Source of the DNA: a virus
Strand: one strand, 5' to 3'
IMG/VR virus record: IMGVR_UViG_3300030119_000590
Location: 1 to 64,000 of that record
Length of the DNA stretch: 64,000 bases
Part shown: positions 46,605-55,385 of the stretch, piece by piece
Layout of the letters: each line of letters opens with the position of its first letter
Position numbering within the stretch: the first letter of the stretch is position 1
Notes under the pieces: generated by a model
Databases searched by the model: none
What the model saw: only the letters and a program-made list of their open reading frames with translations
What the model was told of the DNA's origin: nothing
Translations under genes and position numbers: made by a program

Positions 46605-47012
46605 ATGAAAGATTCACAACGAAAAGATGTAGAAAGTGGTTTCATCATTCGTAACAAACTTAATATTTTAGAAGAACGGGTAAAACCAAAACACATAAAC
46701 AAGTGGACAAATTCAAGTGTGCTGTGTGATGAACTTAGAGGAGACTGGACTGAAAGTTCAACAGGTGCAGAGTTAACATTAAAAAACGATTCTACCTCGG
46801 TAACTGCGTGGATTTCTAAAAATAGAGCAACACATTTATATGAATGTGGATTGCGGATAGATTCGTCACTGGTCGGAAAAGAAACTTCAGCACAAGATTT
46901 ATCCAAGTCACTTGAACTACTTTCTAAAGAATTAATTGCAGCCTCAGATTTATGCTCGCAGATGAATTCTAAAATAAGTCAGTCAGAAATAAATAACGAG
47001 GAGCAGATATGA
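46605..47012 (+). CDS. Small head-region protein, unknown
   Basis: A 135-residue protein four bases after the previous gene, overlapping the next by four bases (ATGA-type coupling). A central beta-rich part (AELTLKNDSTSVTAWISKNR) is followed by a long C-terminal helix. No family recognised; it belongs to the portal-to-protease block and is likely involved in head assembly. Confidence 0.7.
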   Translation: MKDSQRKDVESGFIIRNKLNILEERVKPKHINKWTNSSVLCDELRGDWTESSTGAELTLKNDSTSVTAWISKNRATHLYECGLRIDSSLVGKETSAQDLSKSLELLSKELIAASDLCSQMNSKISQSEINNEEQI

Positions 47013-47872
47013 GTTGTTCATGTAAAACTAATAATATAACCGAAGACGATTCTTCGTTTGAAGAAAAGAAAATGACAGATCCATCTATTCTGGCATACAA
47101 AAAAGCACTCAAAGATTTAACTCCTATAATCCAAACTGCAAAAAATTCATCTGATGGAAAGCAACTATCGGATTCATATTGGGAAAAAGTTTCTAAGTTG
47201 TTGAAAAAGGCAAAACTTGGAATTGCTATGTTTGAGTTAGGTTTAGATGATAAAGATGGTGAAATAGAAGATTCCGACACGGAGATTACTCCAATGGGAG
47301 ATGTCAGAGACGGAGAAGAGCAATTTGACAAAGAAGAAGAGGAAACTGCAAAAGAAAAAGAAGAAACAAAGAAAGAAAAAAATGAAAATATATCTGAAGA
47401 TGCAAAGTCAGCATCTCAGCAAAGATTATTTGGTATGGTGTACGCACTTAAAAAAGGTGATTTACAGAAAGATTCAGTTAGTAAAACCTTGTGGGAAAAA
47501 ATTAAAAGCATAGCAGATGGTATTTCTTTAAAAGACGCAAAAAAATTTGCAGAAACTAAACACAATGATTTACCTGAAAGACTTCCTGCAACTGAATCCA
47601 AAAATAGTTTACTAGATTCTGCACGACATCTTGGTGTTATATTAGAATCAGAGGGTTCAAAAATAAAGTCAATGGTATATTTTAACGGTGGTCTTATAGT
47701 AGAAATAGTAAAAGGTGGCCGAGTGTATTGTGTTTGCATCGGCAAGGAAGTTTCATTGGAAGGGGTTGACTACTCTATCGACCTTGGTGATAAAACAGAC
47801 TTTGGGTTGGTATCTGAAAAATTTAATAAATTTTCCGAAATACCAGAAGAAGAGTTAAAATATGTTTGGTAA
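47009..47872 (+). CDS. Head-region protein with DUF3008-like domain
   Basis: A 287-residue protein. Residues about 105-130 are an acidic Glu/Lys helix. Residues about 133-197 (SASQQRLFGMVYALKKGDL, then SLKDAKKFAETKHNDLPERL) resemble the DUF3008 family, small proteins with the pattern Q-x-x-(L/F)-(M/F)-G-x-V-x-A-x-KKG-(E/D)-L ... K-D-x-x-x-F-A-x-TKH-x-x-L-P. NISED at about 131 could be a protease site. The C-terminal 80 residues form a separate beta-rich domain. Function of DUF3008 is unknown to me. Confidence 0.75.
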   Translation: MSCSCKTNNITEDDSSFEEKKMTDPSILAYKKALKDLTPIIQTAKNSSDGKQLSDSYWEKVSKLLKKAKLGIAMFELGLDDKDGEIEDSDTEITPMGDVRDGEEQFDKEEEETAKEKEETKKEKNENISEDAKSASQQRLFGMVYALKKGDLQKDSVSKTLWEKIKSIADGISLKDAKKFAETKHNDLPERLPATESKNSLLDSARHLGVILESEGSKIKSMVYFNGGLIVEIVKGGRVYCVCIGKEVSLEGVDYSIDLGDKTDFGLVSEKFNKFSEIPEEELKYVW

Positions 47873-47931
47873 ACATTAGATTTAGTTGTTTTATAAAAAA
47901 AGATTAAATCGTAAATAAATACTTATACGTA

Positions 47932-47940
47932 TATACTTAT
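47932..47940 (+). promoter_or_regulatory. Variant late promoter motif
   Basis: TATACTTAT, one base different from TATATTTAT, ending eight bases before the protease ATG at 47949. No ribosome site is visible. Confidence 0.4.
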
Positions 47941-47948
47941 TATTTGAT

Positions 47949-48575
47949 ATGGCAAAGCAACTTATAGTGTCTACACTCCCTTTTGAGTTCACAAGAGAAC
48001 AAATTGCGGAAAGCATCGAGTCTAATGGAGGAGATTTGGTGGTTCGTGGCATTCTTCAAAAAGCAAAAGAACAAAATCAAAATGGTCGTGTGTATACACG
48101 TGAATTGCTTGAGAGGGAGGCTGGAAAATACCAAGAACTGATTGATGACAAACGAGCACTCGGTGAACTAGACCATCCTGATAGTGCGGTGGTGAATTTA
48201 CAGAACGTTAGTCACAACGTTTCTAAGATGTGGTGGGACGGTGATTCACTTGTGGGTGAGGTTCATGTTCTAAGTACACCAGCCGGAAACATATTGAAAG
48301 AACTATTTAAATCAGGCATTACACTTGGAATTAGTTCACGTGGAATGGGAACTACTAGAGAATCTGAAGGAAAGACACTTGTAAATGATGATTTTGAATT
48401 AGTTGCATTTGACTTCGTGAGTAACCCTTCTACAAGAGGTGCTTTTCTTGAACCAATTAATTTGAACGAATCAGTTGATCCAACTCAAGTTGTAACGGAC
48501 GGCCGAGTTTGTTCAAAGTTTTGTAAAGTTGAAGGAATTATTCACGAAATTTTAGGTGAAGTTGGAGAATCTTAA
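47949..48575 (+). CDS. 21: Prohead core protease gp21-like
   Basis: A 208-residue serine protease of the T4 prohead type (related to herpesvirus assemblins). The catalytic His is in GELDHPDS (about residue 76) and the Ser in GISSRGMG (about 128-129). It matures the prohead by cutting scaffold and capsid proteins at (L/I)-x-E sites; several such sites occur in nearby proteins. Length equals T4 gp21 (212). A promoter-like motif lies just before the ATG; the next gene follows one base after the stop. Confidence 0.93.
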   Translation: MAKQLIVSTLPFEFTREQIAESIESNGGDLVVRGILQKAKEQNQNGRVYTRELLEREAGKYQELIDDKRALGELDHPDSAVVNLQNVSHNVSKMWWDGDSLVGEVHVLSTPAGNILKELFKSGITLGISSRGMGTTRESEGKTLVNDDFELVAFDFVSNPSTRGAFLEPINLNESVDPTQVVTDGRVCSKFCKVEGIIHEILGEVGES

Positions 48576-48576
48576 T

Positions 48577-49038
48577 ATGGAAAAGAACGAGGTTATACGA
48601 CTAATTAAAGAAAGCATTTTGGAAGTTGCCAAGGAGCAACGTGACCAAATCAATGAATTTAATCCCATGACGGGACGATTTGATGACGAAGGAATGTCTT
48701 CTCACCAAAAGAAAATTGCGTCCGAGAAGATTTCAAAGTTTGGTAAGTATCAACGATTTATTGCACTCGAGGCAAAAGATATGGATGTTGCTGAAGATAT
48801 ATGCAATATAGTTGAAAACGCATCAAAGTATATTCTCAACGAAACCGATGATTGGTTTGATGCAATGAGTGTAAAAAGAAATTTAAAAGAAATTAAAACT
48901 CTTGCAAAAGAATTTTACAAGACTGCAAGTGAACGTCAGGTTTACACACAACGTATGCAGAGTTTATATGAAGATATGGGCAACATATTAAATCGTTATT
49001 TTGAAATACAAGAGGAAACCACAAATGAAGAGAAGTGA
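48577..49038 (+). CDS. Small helical head-region protein
   Basis: A 153-residue helical protein starting at ATG 48577, with TGGAGA upstream. The start (MEKNEVIRLIKESILEVAKE) is another copy of the amphipathic N-terminal helix type. The region to about residue 50 has NPMTGRFDDEG and is likely exposed. Placed between protease and scaffold, so a core or internal protein is likely. Overlaps the next gene by 14 bases. Confidence 0.75.
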   Translation: MEKNEVIRLIKESILEVAKEQRDQINEFNPMTGRFDDEGMSSHQKKIASEKISKFGKYQRFIALEAKDMDVAEDICNIVENASKYILNETDDWFDAMSVKRNLKEIKTLAKEFYKTASERQVYTQRMQSLYEDMGNILNRYFEIQEETTNEEK

Positions 49039-49750
49039 ATTAAAAGAATATGTTACACAAGTTTTACTTGAGGTTGCTGAATATCCATGCGAAGTAAACG
49101 GAAAATTAGTTAAAAAATCAATGGGATTTTCTGGTTATGTAAGAGAAGTGGTTTCCGAAGGAACAATTTCCGATGCAAACAAATGGGCAACCAACGAAAA
49201 GTTAAACTTTGTAAAGTCTAATGATTCAAGATTCGGAGGATACTATACTGATGAATTGTCAGTATATGAGTTTTGTGCAAATCCGGAATATTATGGTGAT
49301 TTAATGGAATCTGATATGACTGCACAAGATACCCTTGCTCGTTTGGTTGGTGAAAACGATCAAGTTCTTGAGGAATTGGATACAGAGCAAGTATCTTTGT
49401 TTGTTAACGAGTTGATGCAAAATGAGTTGTTTCTAAAAACAAGAGTCACACCAATATTTTCAAATTTGTCCACCAAGATTTTAGAAGGAATGACAGATCC
49501 AAAGCAAATCAATAGATTTCTAGAAACATTAATTTCAGAAGGAATAAAATGTGTATTTGATGAAGACGTGGAATTAACTGAATCAGAAATTAAAATTGCT
49601 ACACAACAACTTCGTTCAGAATTAAACTCACATATAGAATCGATTACCGAAGTATGTGATTCGTGTGTTGATTCTGATAACAAAGGAATTTTATTTAAAA
49701 ACTATCAAAAGATGATAAGTGACCACAGACATTTTTTACCAATTAAGTAA
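49025..49750 (+). CDS. Head-region protein with N-terminal targeting-like helix
   Basis: A 241-residue protein; ATG 49025 is preferred because AGAGG precedes it and the typical helix MKRSELKEYVTQVLLEVAE follows. Residues about 20-80 look globular (VNGKLVKKSMGFSGYVREV); the rest is acidic and helical. No known family. It belongs to the block of small proteins between protease and scaffold. Confidence 0.75.
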   Translation: MKRSELKEYVTQVLLEVAEYPCEVNGKLVKKSMGFSGYVREVVSEGTISDANKWATNEKLNFVKSNDSRFGGYYTDELSVYEFCANPEYYGDLMESDMTAQDTLARLVGENDQVLEELDTEQVSLFVNELMQNELFLKTRVTPIFSNLSTKILEGMTDPKQINRFLETLISEGIKCVFDEDVELTESEIKIATQQLRSELNSHIESITEVCDSCVDSDNKGILFKNYQKMISDHRHFLPIK

Positions 49751-49764
49751 AGGTATGTATTATT

Positions 49765-50427
49765 ATGAAAATTACAAGAAAAGAATTAAAAGAGATTATT
49801 GAAGAAGTTGCAACTGAACTTGGATTATTTGAAGGGTTAACCGCTGCACAAGAAAAGTTACCAGAACCACTCAAGGCTGCTATACTTAAAAAACAAGAAA
49901 GTGAAGGTGATGCAGATGAAGAAGAAGCAATTGAAGAAGGAAACGCATTCGGTGACGCAGTTCGTAAAGCACGTGAAAACGGTGATGAAGAATTTGAAGT
50001 GGGTGGTAAGACTTATCCATTAAAAGAAAAAGTTATCGAGGAAAGTGAAGACACAGAAGAATTTACTGGTGAAGAAGTAAAAAAAGAATCTCATTGCCAC
50101 TCTGAAGAAGATGATGCGGATGTTGAAGAAGGAAACGCATTCGGTGACGCAGTTCGTAAAGCAAAGGAAGCAGGTGAAGACGAATTTGAAGTTGACGGAA
50201 AAACTTATCCTGTGAAAGAAGAAGAAGATGTTATCGAAGACGAAGAAGAAGTTGAAGAAGGAAACGCATTCGGTGACGCAGTTCGTAAAGCAAAGGAAGC
50301 AGGTGAAGACGAATTTGAAGTTGGTGGAAAAACTTATCAAGTTAAAGAAATCGAAGCAAGAAAATTCAAGAATGCAACGTTATCAGAAACTCTTGCAAGA
50401 ATCCAAGGCAACAAAAAAATATTGTAA
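49765..50427 (+). CDS. Acidic protein with three copies of an NAFGDAVRKA motif
   Basis: A 220-residue acidic protein. It begins MKITRKELKEIIEEVATELG, the shared N-terminal helix, then has three copies of a roughly 32-residue unit: EEGNAFGDAVRKA followed by E-F-E-V-x-G-K-T-Y-(P/Q)-(L/V)-K-E (about residues 57-88, 121-152 and 164-195). Copies 2 and 3 are almost identical in DNA, so the duplication is recent. LSE near the end (ATLSETLAR) is a possible protease site. Likely an internal head or scaffold-related protein. A terminator follows. Confidence 0.8.
   Translation: MKITRKELKEIIEEVATELGLFEGLTAAQEKLPEPLKAAILKKQESEGDADEEEAIEEGNAFGDAVRKARENGDEEFEVGGKTYPLKEKVIEESEDTEEFTGEEVKKESHCHSEEDDADVEEGNAFGDAVRKAKEAGEDEFEVDGKTYPVKEEEDVIEDEEEVEEGNAFGDAVRKAKEAGEDEFEVGGKTYQVKEIEARKFKNATLSETLARIQGNKKIL
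49933..50349 (+). repeat. Three-copy coding repeat
   Basis: Units start near 49933, 50125 and 50254, each about 93-96 bases. Copies 2 and 3 share a long identical core; copy 1 differs at several positions. Confidence 0.9.
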
Positions 50428-50458
50428 TATAATTCAATAAAATACATTTATTATTAAA

Positions 50459-50488
50459 AGAGTGGGAATAGTCCCACTCTTTTTTTTA
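50459..50488 (+). terminator. Rho-independent terminator
   Basis: AGAGTGGGA (50459-50467), loop ATAG, TCCCACTCT (50472-50480), then a run of eight T from 50480. It closes the portal-protease block before the scaffold gene. Confidence 0.9.
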
Positions 50489-50526
50489 GTTTTTTTAACT
50501 TTTTTTAATATTTTCGTATTTAGATA

Positions 50527-50535
50527 TATATTTAT
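50527..50535 (+). promoter_or_regulatory. Candidate late promoter of scaffold and capsid genes
   Basis: TATATTTAT between the terminator and the scaffold gene, about 95 bases before its ATG. No other promoter-like site is seen before gp23, so scaffold and capsid probably share it. The leader (about 50540-50630) is the longest in the window. Confidence 0.6.
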
Positions 50536-50630
50536 TTTCAAAATGTTCCACTTTATTGGAAACAAGACCAAAGGTTTTAACCTGATTGAAGTCCTTAATG
50601 ACTTTACAAATTAATCAAGGAAATTATACC

Positions 50631-51959
50631 ATGAGTAAATTATTAAAAGAGGCCATCGCTGATGCTAAAGCTGTTCGTGAGACTGCACTTGCAAATGCAA
50701 GACTTGCTCTTGAGGAAGCATTTGCTCCTCGTTTGCAAAGTATGCTTACGAAGAAGTTGAAGGAAGAAGAGATGGATCTGGAGGATGACGTAGTTGCCCC
50801 TGAGGATGACGAAGTCGAAGTTGCTGAAGAAGAATCAGAAGAAGTTCACGGAGAAGAAGACGAAACTGTTGAATATGACGAAGAATCAATGGAAGAAGGT
50901 TCATACTCCGAGGAAGATTCTGAGGAAGAAGAAGCAGAAGAAGTTGCTGACGAAGAAGCAGAAGAAGTTGCTGACGAAGAAGAAGCAGAAGAAGTTGCTG
51001 ACGAAGAAGAAGCAGAAGAAGTTGCTGACGAAGAAGCAGACGAAGAAGAAGTTGAGGAAGACGATCTTTATGAAGAAGATGAAGAAGAAGATTCTCTTGA
51101 CTTGGAAAGTATCATTAAAGAGCTGGAAGCAGATCTTGAAATTAATGAAGATGAAGAAGAAGCAGTTGAAGAACAATCCGATTCTTCCGAAATTGGAAAG
51201 GCAGATAACCATGTTGATGTAGCAGATCATAGTGATGGTGAAGATCCACAAGGTACAAGTCTTACCGAAGAAGAAGAAGACCAAACGGAAGAAGACGAAT
51301 CAACTGAAGATTTGGAAGAAGAAATCGATATCGAAATCGTTGACGAAGAAAAGTATGACGAGGAGGACGAAACTGATGAATCCGATGAAGAATCAATGGA
51401 AGAAGGTTCATACTCTGAAGAAGATGAAGAAGAAATCGACCTTGAAGAAATTCTCAAGGAACTTGAAGAAGAGTCAACTGACGTAGTGGAAGAAGACGAA
51501 ACTTCAGCTGAAATTGAAGAATTGAGATCAACCAATGAAAAGCTTCAAAAAGAAAACGATGAATACCGCAAGGTTTACAAACTGTTGCGCGGTAAGTTGA
51601 ACGAAGTGAACTTGCTTAACGCAAAACTTCTTTACACGAACAAATTGTTCAAGGAGTTTGCACTTGAGGAAGATCAAAAATTGAAAGTCGTAGAAAGTTT
51701 TGACCTCACGAAGAATGTTCGTGAAGCAAAATTGGTCTATGCAACTCTTGGTGAGTCATTCCGCACTACTGTGGAGTCACGCATTGTTGAAACAGAAAAG
51801 AAAGTTGAAAAATCTGCTCCTGCTCCAACTGCAAAGAAGTCACTTACGGAAGGTTTGGCATCCAAGGCAATCAAGTCAACAAAACCATCAAAGCAAATTC
51901 TTTCGGAAGGCAATGACCTTGCTGACCGTTTCAAGAAACTTGCCGGAATCGTTGAATAA
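50631..51959 (+). CDS. 22: Prohead scaffold (core) protein gp22-like
   Basis: A 442-residue scaffold protein; start ATG 50631 has AAGGAAA upstream, and the in-frame ATG at 50586 lacks one. The N-terminal helix (SKLLKEAIADAKAVRETALA) and the C-terminal half, a coiled coil (about 290-380) followed by a domain ending in ADRFKKLAGIVE, fit gp22. Between them, about residues 45-285 are almost only Glu, Asp, Ala, Ser and Val. KSLTEG and QILSEG (about 405 and 427) are gp21-type sites. T4 gp22 has 269 residues, so this protein owes its size to the acidic insert. It directs capsid assembly and is degraded on maturation. Confidence 0.9.
   Translation: MSKLLKEAIADAKAVRETALANARLALEEAFAPRLQSMLTKKLKEEEMDLEDDVVAPEDDEVEVAEEESEEVHGEEDETVEYDEESMEEGSYSEEDSEEEEAEEVADEEAEEVADEEEAEEVADEEEAEEVADEEADEEEVEEDDLYEEDEEEDSLDLESIIKELEADLEINEDEEEAVEEQSDSSEIGKADNHVDVADHSDGEDPQGTSLTEEEEDQTEEDESTEDLEEEIDIEIVDEEKYDEEDETDESDEESMEEGSYSEEDEEEIDLEEILKELEEESTDVVEEDETSAEIEELRSTNEKLQKENDEYRKVYKLLRGKLNEVNLLNAKLLYTNKLFKEFALEEDQKLKVVESFDLTKNVREAKLVYATLGESFRTTVESRIVETEKKVEKSAPAPTAKKSLTEGLASKAIKSTKPSKQILSEGNDLADRFKKLAGIVE
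50929..51060 (+). repeat. Acidic tandem repeat in the scaffold gene
   Basis: Tandem units of about 24-27 bases (GAAGAAGCAGAAGAAGTTGC type) encode EEAEEVADE repeats. Unit length is a multiple of three, so copy-number change would keep the frame. Confidence 0.85.
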
Positions 51960-51997
51960 ATTAAAACAAAACATTAAATTCAAAAGGAATTAAAAAA

Positions 51998-53425
51998 ATG
52001 AGCGAAATCAGTAAATTATTGAAAGATAGTCAAAATCCTCAACAAAGACTTATGGCAGAAACCCGTGGTCTTGTATCAAAGTGGGAAAAGACAGGTCTTT
52101 TAGAAGGTATCGGTACAGATACAGAAAAGAGCGGCATGGCTGTTCTTCTTGAAAACCAAGCAAAGCAGTTGATTGACGAGGCATCTCGTACAGGAACATC
52201 AGCAAACTCGGAAGAGTGGAGTGGTGTTGCTTTACCTCTCGTACGTCGTGTGTTTGCAGAAATCGCAGCGAAGGAATTCGTTTCGGTTCAACCAATGAAT
52301 CTCCCGTCTGGGTTGATTTTCTACTTAGACTTCAAGTACGGAACAGACCAATCCGCACAACAATCTGGTGGAAGTCTTTTCGGTGGAACAGGTGCAACCA
52401 AGTCAACAGACGCCGCAAGTGGGGGTCTTTATGGTTCAGGTGCACATGGTTATTCATTGAATGACAAAACTGTTGCAGTTAACGAAAATGATGTTATCGG
52501 TACAGCAGTCGCAACAGACGCAGACCTTGATGGTCTTGCAGCGTTTACGGTTGTTGAAGCAGACGGAACTGTTAATGCAGTCACAACTACAGCAGCTCCT
52601 GCTACAGGAACACTTCACTATCACGCAGCTCCAACCGACATCACCCGTGGTGATTTCGAGGCTGCTGAAGATGCTACTGAAGGTGCAGTAACAGGTTCCC
52701 AAGACGTCGGAATTCCGGAAGTTAACTTGGAACTTAAGAGTGAACCAATCGTTGCAAAGACACGTAAGTTGAAAGCAGTTTGGACACCTGAGTTGGCACA
52801 AGACCTCAATGCTTATCATAGTGTTGACGCAGAAGCAGAACTTACATCACTTCTTTCCGAGTATGTTTCAATGGAAATCGACTTGGAAATTCTTGATATG
52901 CTTCTTGCAAACGCAGGTAGTGTTGACACAAATGCGTTTAACGCAACAGCGGGACTCGCAGGTGGTGAGACTCAAGGAACATTGTTCCAGAAGCTCGGCA
53001 CAAAGATTCAAGCAATGAGCAACAAGATTCATCAGTTGACTCTTCGTGGTGGTGCAAACTTCTTGGTTTGTTCTCCACAAGTTGCTACCATTCTTGAAAG
53101 TATCCCAGGATACGCAGCTGACACAGACGGAAATCAGTCGCAGTTTGCAATGGGTGTTACCAAGGTTGGTGCGTTGAACAATCGTTTCCAAGTTTACAAG
53201 AACCCATACATGACAAGTGGTGATGTTCTCGTAGGTTTCAGAGGTGCAAACTTCCTTGAAACAGGTGCGGTTTATGCTCCATATGTACCGTTAATCCAAA
53301 CACCATTGGTATACGATCCGGTCAACTTTACTCCACGTCGTGGTGTAATGACCCGTTATGCCAAGAAGATGGTTCGTCCAGAATTCTACGGAAAACTTTC
53401 CGTTACAAATGCAGACGCATTATAA
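51998..53425 (+). CDS. 23: Major capsid protein gp23-like
   Basis: A 475-residue T4-type capsid protein (HK97 fold). N-terminal region to about residue 36 ends with TGLLEGIG, a likely gp21 cleavage site (after Glu36). Conserved stretches follow: NSEEWSGVALPLVRRVFAEI, EFVSVQPMNLPSGLIFYLDF, KTRKLKAVWTPELAQDLNAY and the C-terminal PRRGVMTRYAKKMVRPEFYG. Residues about 125-235 are a variable Gly/Ala/Thr-rich insert. Strong ribosome site AAAAGGA; 38 bases after the scaffold gene; terminator behind it. Confidence 0.96.
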   Translation: MSEISKLLKDSQNPQQRLMAETRGLVSKWEKTGLLEGIGTDTEKSGMAVLLENQAKQLIDEASRTGTSANSEEWSGVALPLVRRVFAEIAAKEFVSVQPMNLPSGLIFYLDFKYGTDQSAQQSGGSLFGGTGATKSTDAASGGLYGSGAHGYSLNDKTVAVNENDVIGTAVATDADLDGLAAFTVVEADGTVNAVTTTAAPATGTLHYHAAPTDITRGDFEAAEDATEGAVTGSQDVGIPEVNLELKSEPIVAKTRKLKAVWTPELAQDLNAYHSVDAEAELTSLLSEYVSMEIDLEILDMLLANAGSVDTNAFNATAGLAGGETQGTLFQKLGTKIQAMSNKIHQLTLRGGANFLVCSPQVATILESIPGYAADTDGNQSQFAMGVTKVGALNNRFQVYKNPYMTSGDVLVGFRGANFLETGAVYAPYVPLIQTPLVYDPVNFTPRRGVMTRYAKKMVRPEFYGKLSVTNADAL

Positions 53426-53450
53426 TTCTGTTTGGAATAACACAAAATTT

Positions 53451-53483
53451 AAGAGGGGTTCTTTTGAACCCCTCTTTTATTTT
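53451..53483 (+). terminator. Rho-independent terminator after the capsid gene
   Basis: AGAGGGGTTC (53452-53461), loop TTTT, GAACCCCTCT (53466-53475), then TTTTATTTT. Confidence 0.92.
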
Positions 53484-53505
53484 ATAACGATTACTATGAT
53501 TGGTG

Positions 53506-53515
53506 TATATTTATA
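53506..53515 (+). promoter_or_regulatory. Candidate late promoter 6 bases before the start codon
   Basis: TATATTTATA ends six bases before the ATG at 53522, just behind the capsid terminator. A terminator followed by this motif is strong support for promoter function; the spacing predicts a leaderless or near-leaderless mRNA. Confidence 0.65.
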
Positions 53516-53521
53516 GACAAT

Positions 53522-54916
53522 ATGAGTGAAGAAGAGAACAACACCAACGAGTCAACTGAATCAAAACATGAACTTGAGCGTGTAAGGTGGGAAGGAAAAA
53601 CTACATCTCCTATAGGTCAAACACCATTTGGTTTTTTTGATGGAGATGTACAATTTACTTCGTTTGCACCAAAAGCAGCTGATTGGGCTGCGAAACGTTT
53701 GGGTTATCCGATTGTTGATATAGAAATGATAGATGTTCAGTTTTATGCTTGCTTTGAAGAAGCAGTAACCGAGTATAGTGCTCAAGTTAATCAGTTTTCT
53801 ATCAAGCAGAATTTATATAGTCTTCGTGGAACTACCACAAGTGTTAATTTAACGACATCCGTTTTACAAACTCAACCACTTCCTTTTTATTTAAAGTTGT
53901 CAGAAGCATATGGTGCGGAAGTAGGTGCGGGTGGAAACGTAGATTGGAGAAAGGCATCGTTGGAAGTCAAGAAGGGTGTTCAGACATATGACTTACAAGG
54001 TTTGTTTGACCATTGCTACAAAGACCCAAAGTCGGGTGAAATTAGACAAGAAAAAATAGAAGTAAAACGGATATTTCACCAAGCACCTCCAAGTTTAAAT
54101 AGAATTTACGATCCCCATGCATCTGGTATGACTCATCAAAACATTATGAGTGAGTTTGGTTGGGGAAATATGTCAGTTGCGGGTTCTCAATTTTTACTAA
54201 GACCCCTCAATGAAGACCTAATGCGTCTTCAGGCAATTGAGTTTAATGAAAGTGTCCGAAAAAGTGCTTATAGTTTTGAACTCATAAACAATAAACTTAC
54301 TTTGTTCCCGGTTCCTGAGAAGGATTATACTTTATGGTTTGATTATATATTCAAACGAGAACGAGATATAGCAGCTGTGCAAGGTTATGTGGATGCTGAA
54401 GATTTTAATACTATACCGAAATGTCAAACTGAAGTTGTTGAAGAAACAACTGAGCAGGTGGTAATTGACGATAATACCTGTGCAGACGGTACGACTCCTA
54501 CTCCAAGTCCAAGTTTGTCTGATGATTCGTGTCCAACTCCACCTGATGATTGTGGGTATGGAATAGATAAAGCAGTAACGGATTTTAGTAATGTTCCTTA
54601 TCAATTTCATAACTTTGCAACAATCAATGATGTTGGAAAGAGGTGGATTATGAAATACTATCTTGCATTGTGTAAAGAACTATTGGGTTCTATTCGTGCA
54701 AAATATCAAAGTATTCCTATTCCAGGTGGAGAAACCTCACTTGACGGAGATACGTTAAGAAGTGAAGCAACGGCTGAAAAAGAACAACTTATTACGGAGT
54801 TACGAGAAGACTTAGAGGTGACGAGTCGCAGTACCACAAGTGAATCGTTGAATCAGATTTCAGATAATTTACAAGAGAATTTAAAGAAAGTACCAAATTT
54901 TTTATACATAGGTTAA
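53522..54916 (+). CDS. 13: Neck protein gp13-like
   Basis: A 464-residue protein with the features of T4-type neck proteins: TPFGFFDGDVQFTSFAP, then DWAAKRLGYPIVDIEM and YACFEEAVTEY (about 33-93), and a structural core to about 300. An insert at about 320-340 is rich in Thr, Pro and Ser with two cysteines (TPTPSPSLSDDSCPTPPDDC). The last 80 residues are helical. T4 gp13 has 309 residues, so the protein is enlarged. It should form the head-to-tail connector together with gp14, the next gene. Confidence 0.8.
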   Translation: MSEEENNTNESTESKHELERVRWEGKTTSPIGQTPFGFFDGDVQFTSFAPKAADWAAKRLGYPIVDIEMIDVQFYACFEEAVTEYSAQVNQFSIKQNLYSLRGTTTSVNLTTSVLQTQPLPFYLKLSEAYGAEVGAGGNVDWRKASLEVKKGVQTYDLQGLFDHCYKDPKSGEIRQEKIEVKRIFHQAPPSLNRIYDPHASGMTHQNIMSEFGWGNMSVAGSQFLLRPLNEDLMRLQAIEFNESVRKSAYSFELINNKLTLFPVPEKDYTLWFDYIFKRERDIAAVQGYVDAEDFNTIPKCQTEVVEETTEQVVIDDNTCADGTTPTPSPSLSDDSCPTPPDDCGYGIDKAVTDFSNVPYQFHNFATINDVGKRWIMKYYLALCKELLGSIRAKYQSIPIPGGETSLDGDTLRSEATAEKEQLITELREDLEVTSRSTTSESLNQISDNLQENLKKVPNFLYIG

Positions 54917-54917
54917 T

Positions 54918-55385
54918 ATGGAGAGATCAAGAGGCAGATACTTCTCACGCAGAGATGTCAGACTCATGAATAGCATAAATGGTGAATTGATGCTTAATAT
55001 AATTGAGCAGATTGTTGTGCTATTCAAAGTCAACCCTCACAGTACCCAATCAAATGTTTATGGAGAAAGTATAGACAAATATTATTATCCTGGTGTAGAA
55101 ATTTCATGTTTGGTTGAAACTGACCCAAGAAGTACTTTATATGAAGGTTTTGGACCGGATGTGAAAAAAGGAACATTGTTTAGACTTCATCAAAAGTTGT
55201 GTGAAATAAAAGAAATGTATGCAGAAGTTGGTGACATCGTAATGTGGGAAAATGCGTACTTTGAAATTGATAATGTAGTAGAGAATCAATTTTTGGGTGG
55301 ACAACCTGAAAAAAATTATAGTCTGTTATGTAATGCTCATATGTCTAGAATAAGTAGACTGAATATAATGGAGAGAAATGCTTGA
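54918..55385 (+). CDS. 14: Neck protein gp14-like
   Basis: A 155-residue protein two bases after gp13. The YYPGVEISCLVETDPRST stretch (about 52-69) and the GDIVMWENAYFEIDNV stretch resemble neck proteins of the gp14 type; T4 gp14 is longer (256). The assignment rests on these resemblances and on the gp13-gp14-gp15 order. It would join gp13 in the neck that closes the filled head. The stop overlaps the next start. Confidence 0.7.
   Translation: MERSRGRYFSRRDVRLMNSINGELMLNIIEQIVVLFKVNPHSTQSNVYGESIDKYYYPGVEISCLVETDPRSTLYEGFGPDVKKGTLFRLHQKLCEIKEMYAEVGDIVMWENAYFEIDNVVENQFLGGQPEKNYSLLCNAHMSRISRLNIMERNA

Noticed and set aside
49933-50349. CRISPR-like spaced repeats
   Set aside because: Only three units, in frame within a coding region, with related rather than unique spacers.
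50794-51535. Plus- and minus-strand open frames with Lys-, Phe- or Ser-rich products over the scaffold gene
   Set aside because: They arise from reading the GAA-rich acidic repeats in other frames; composition is low-complexity and the gp22 frame explains the region.
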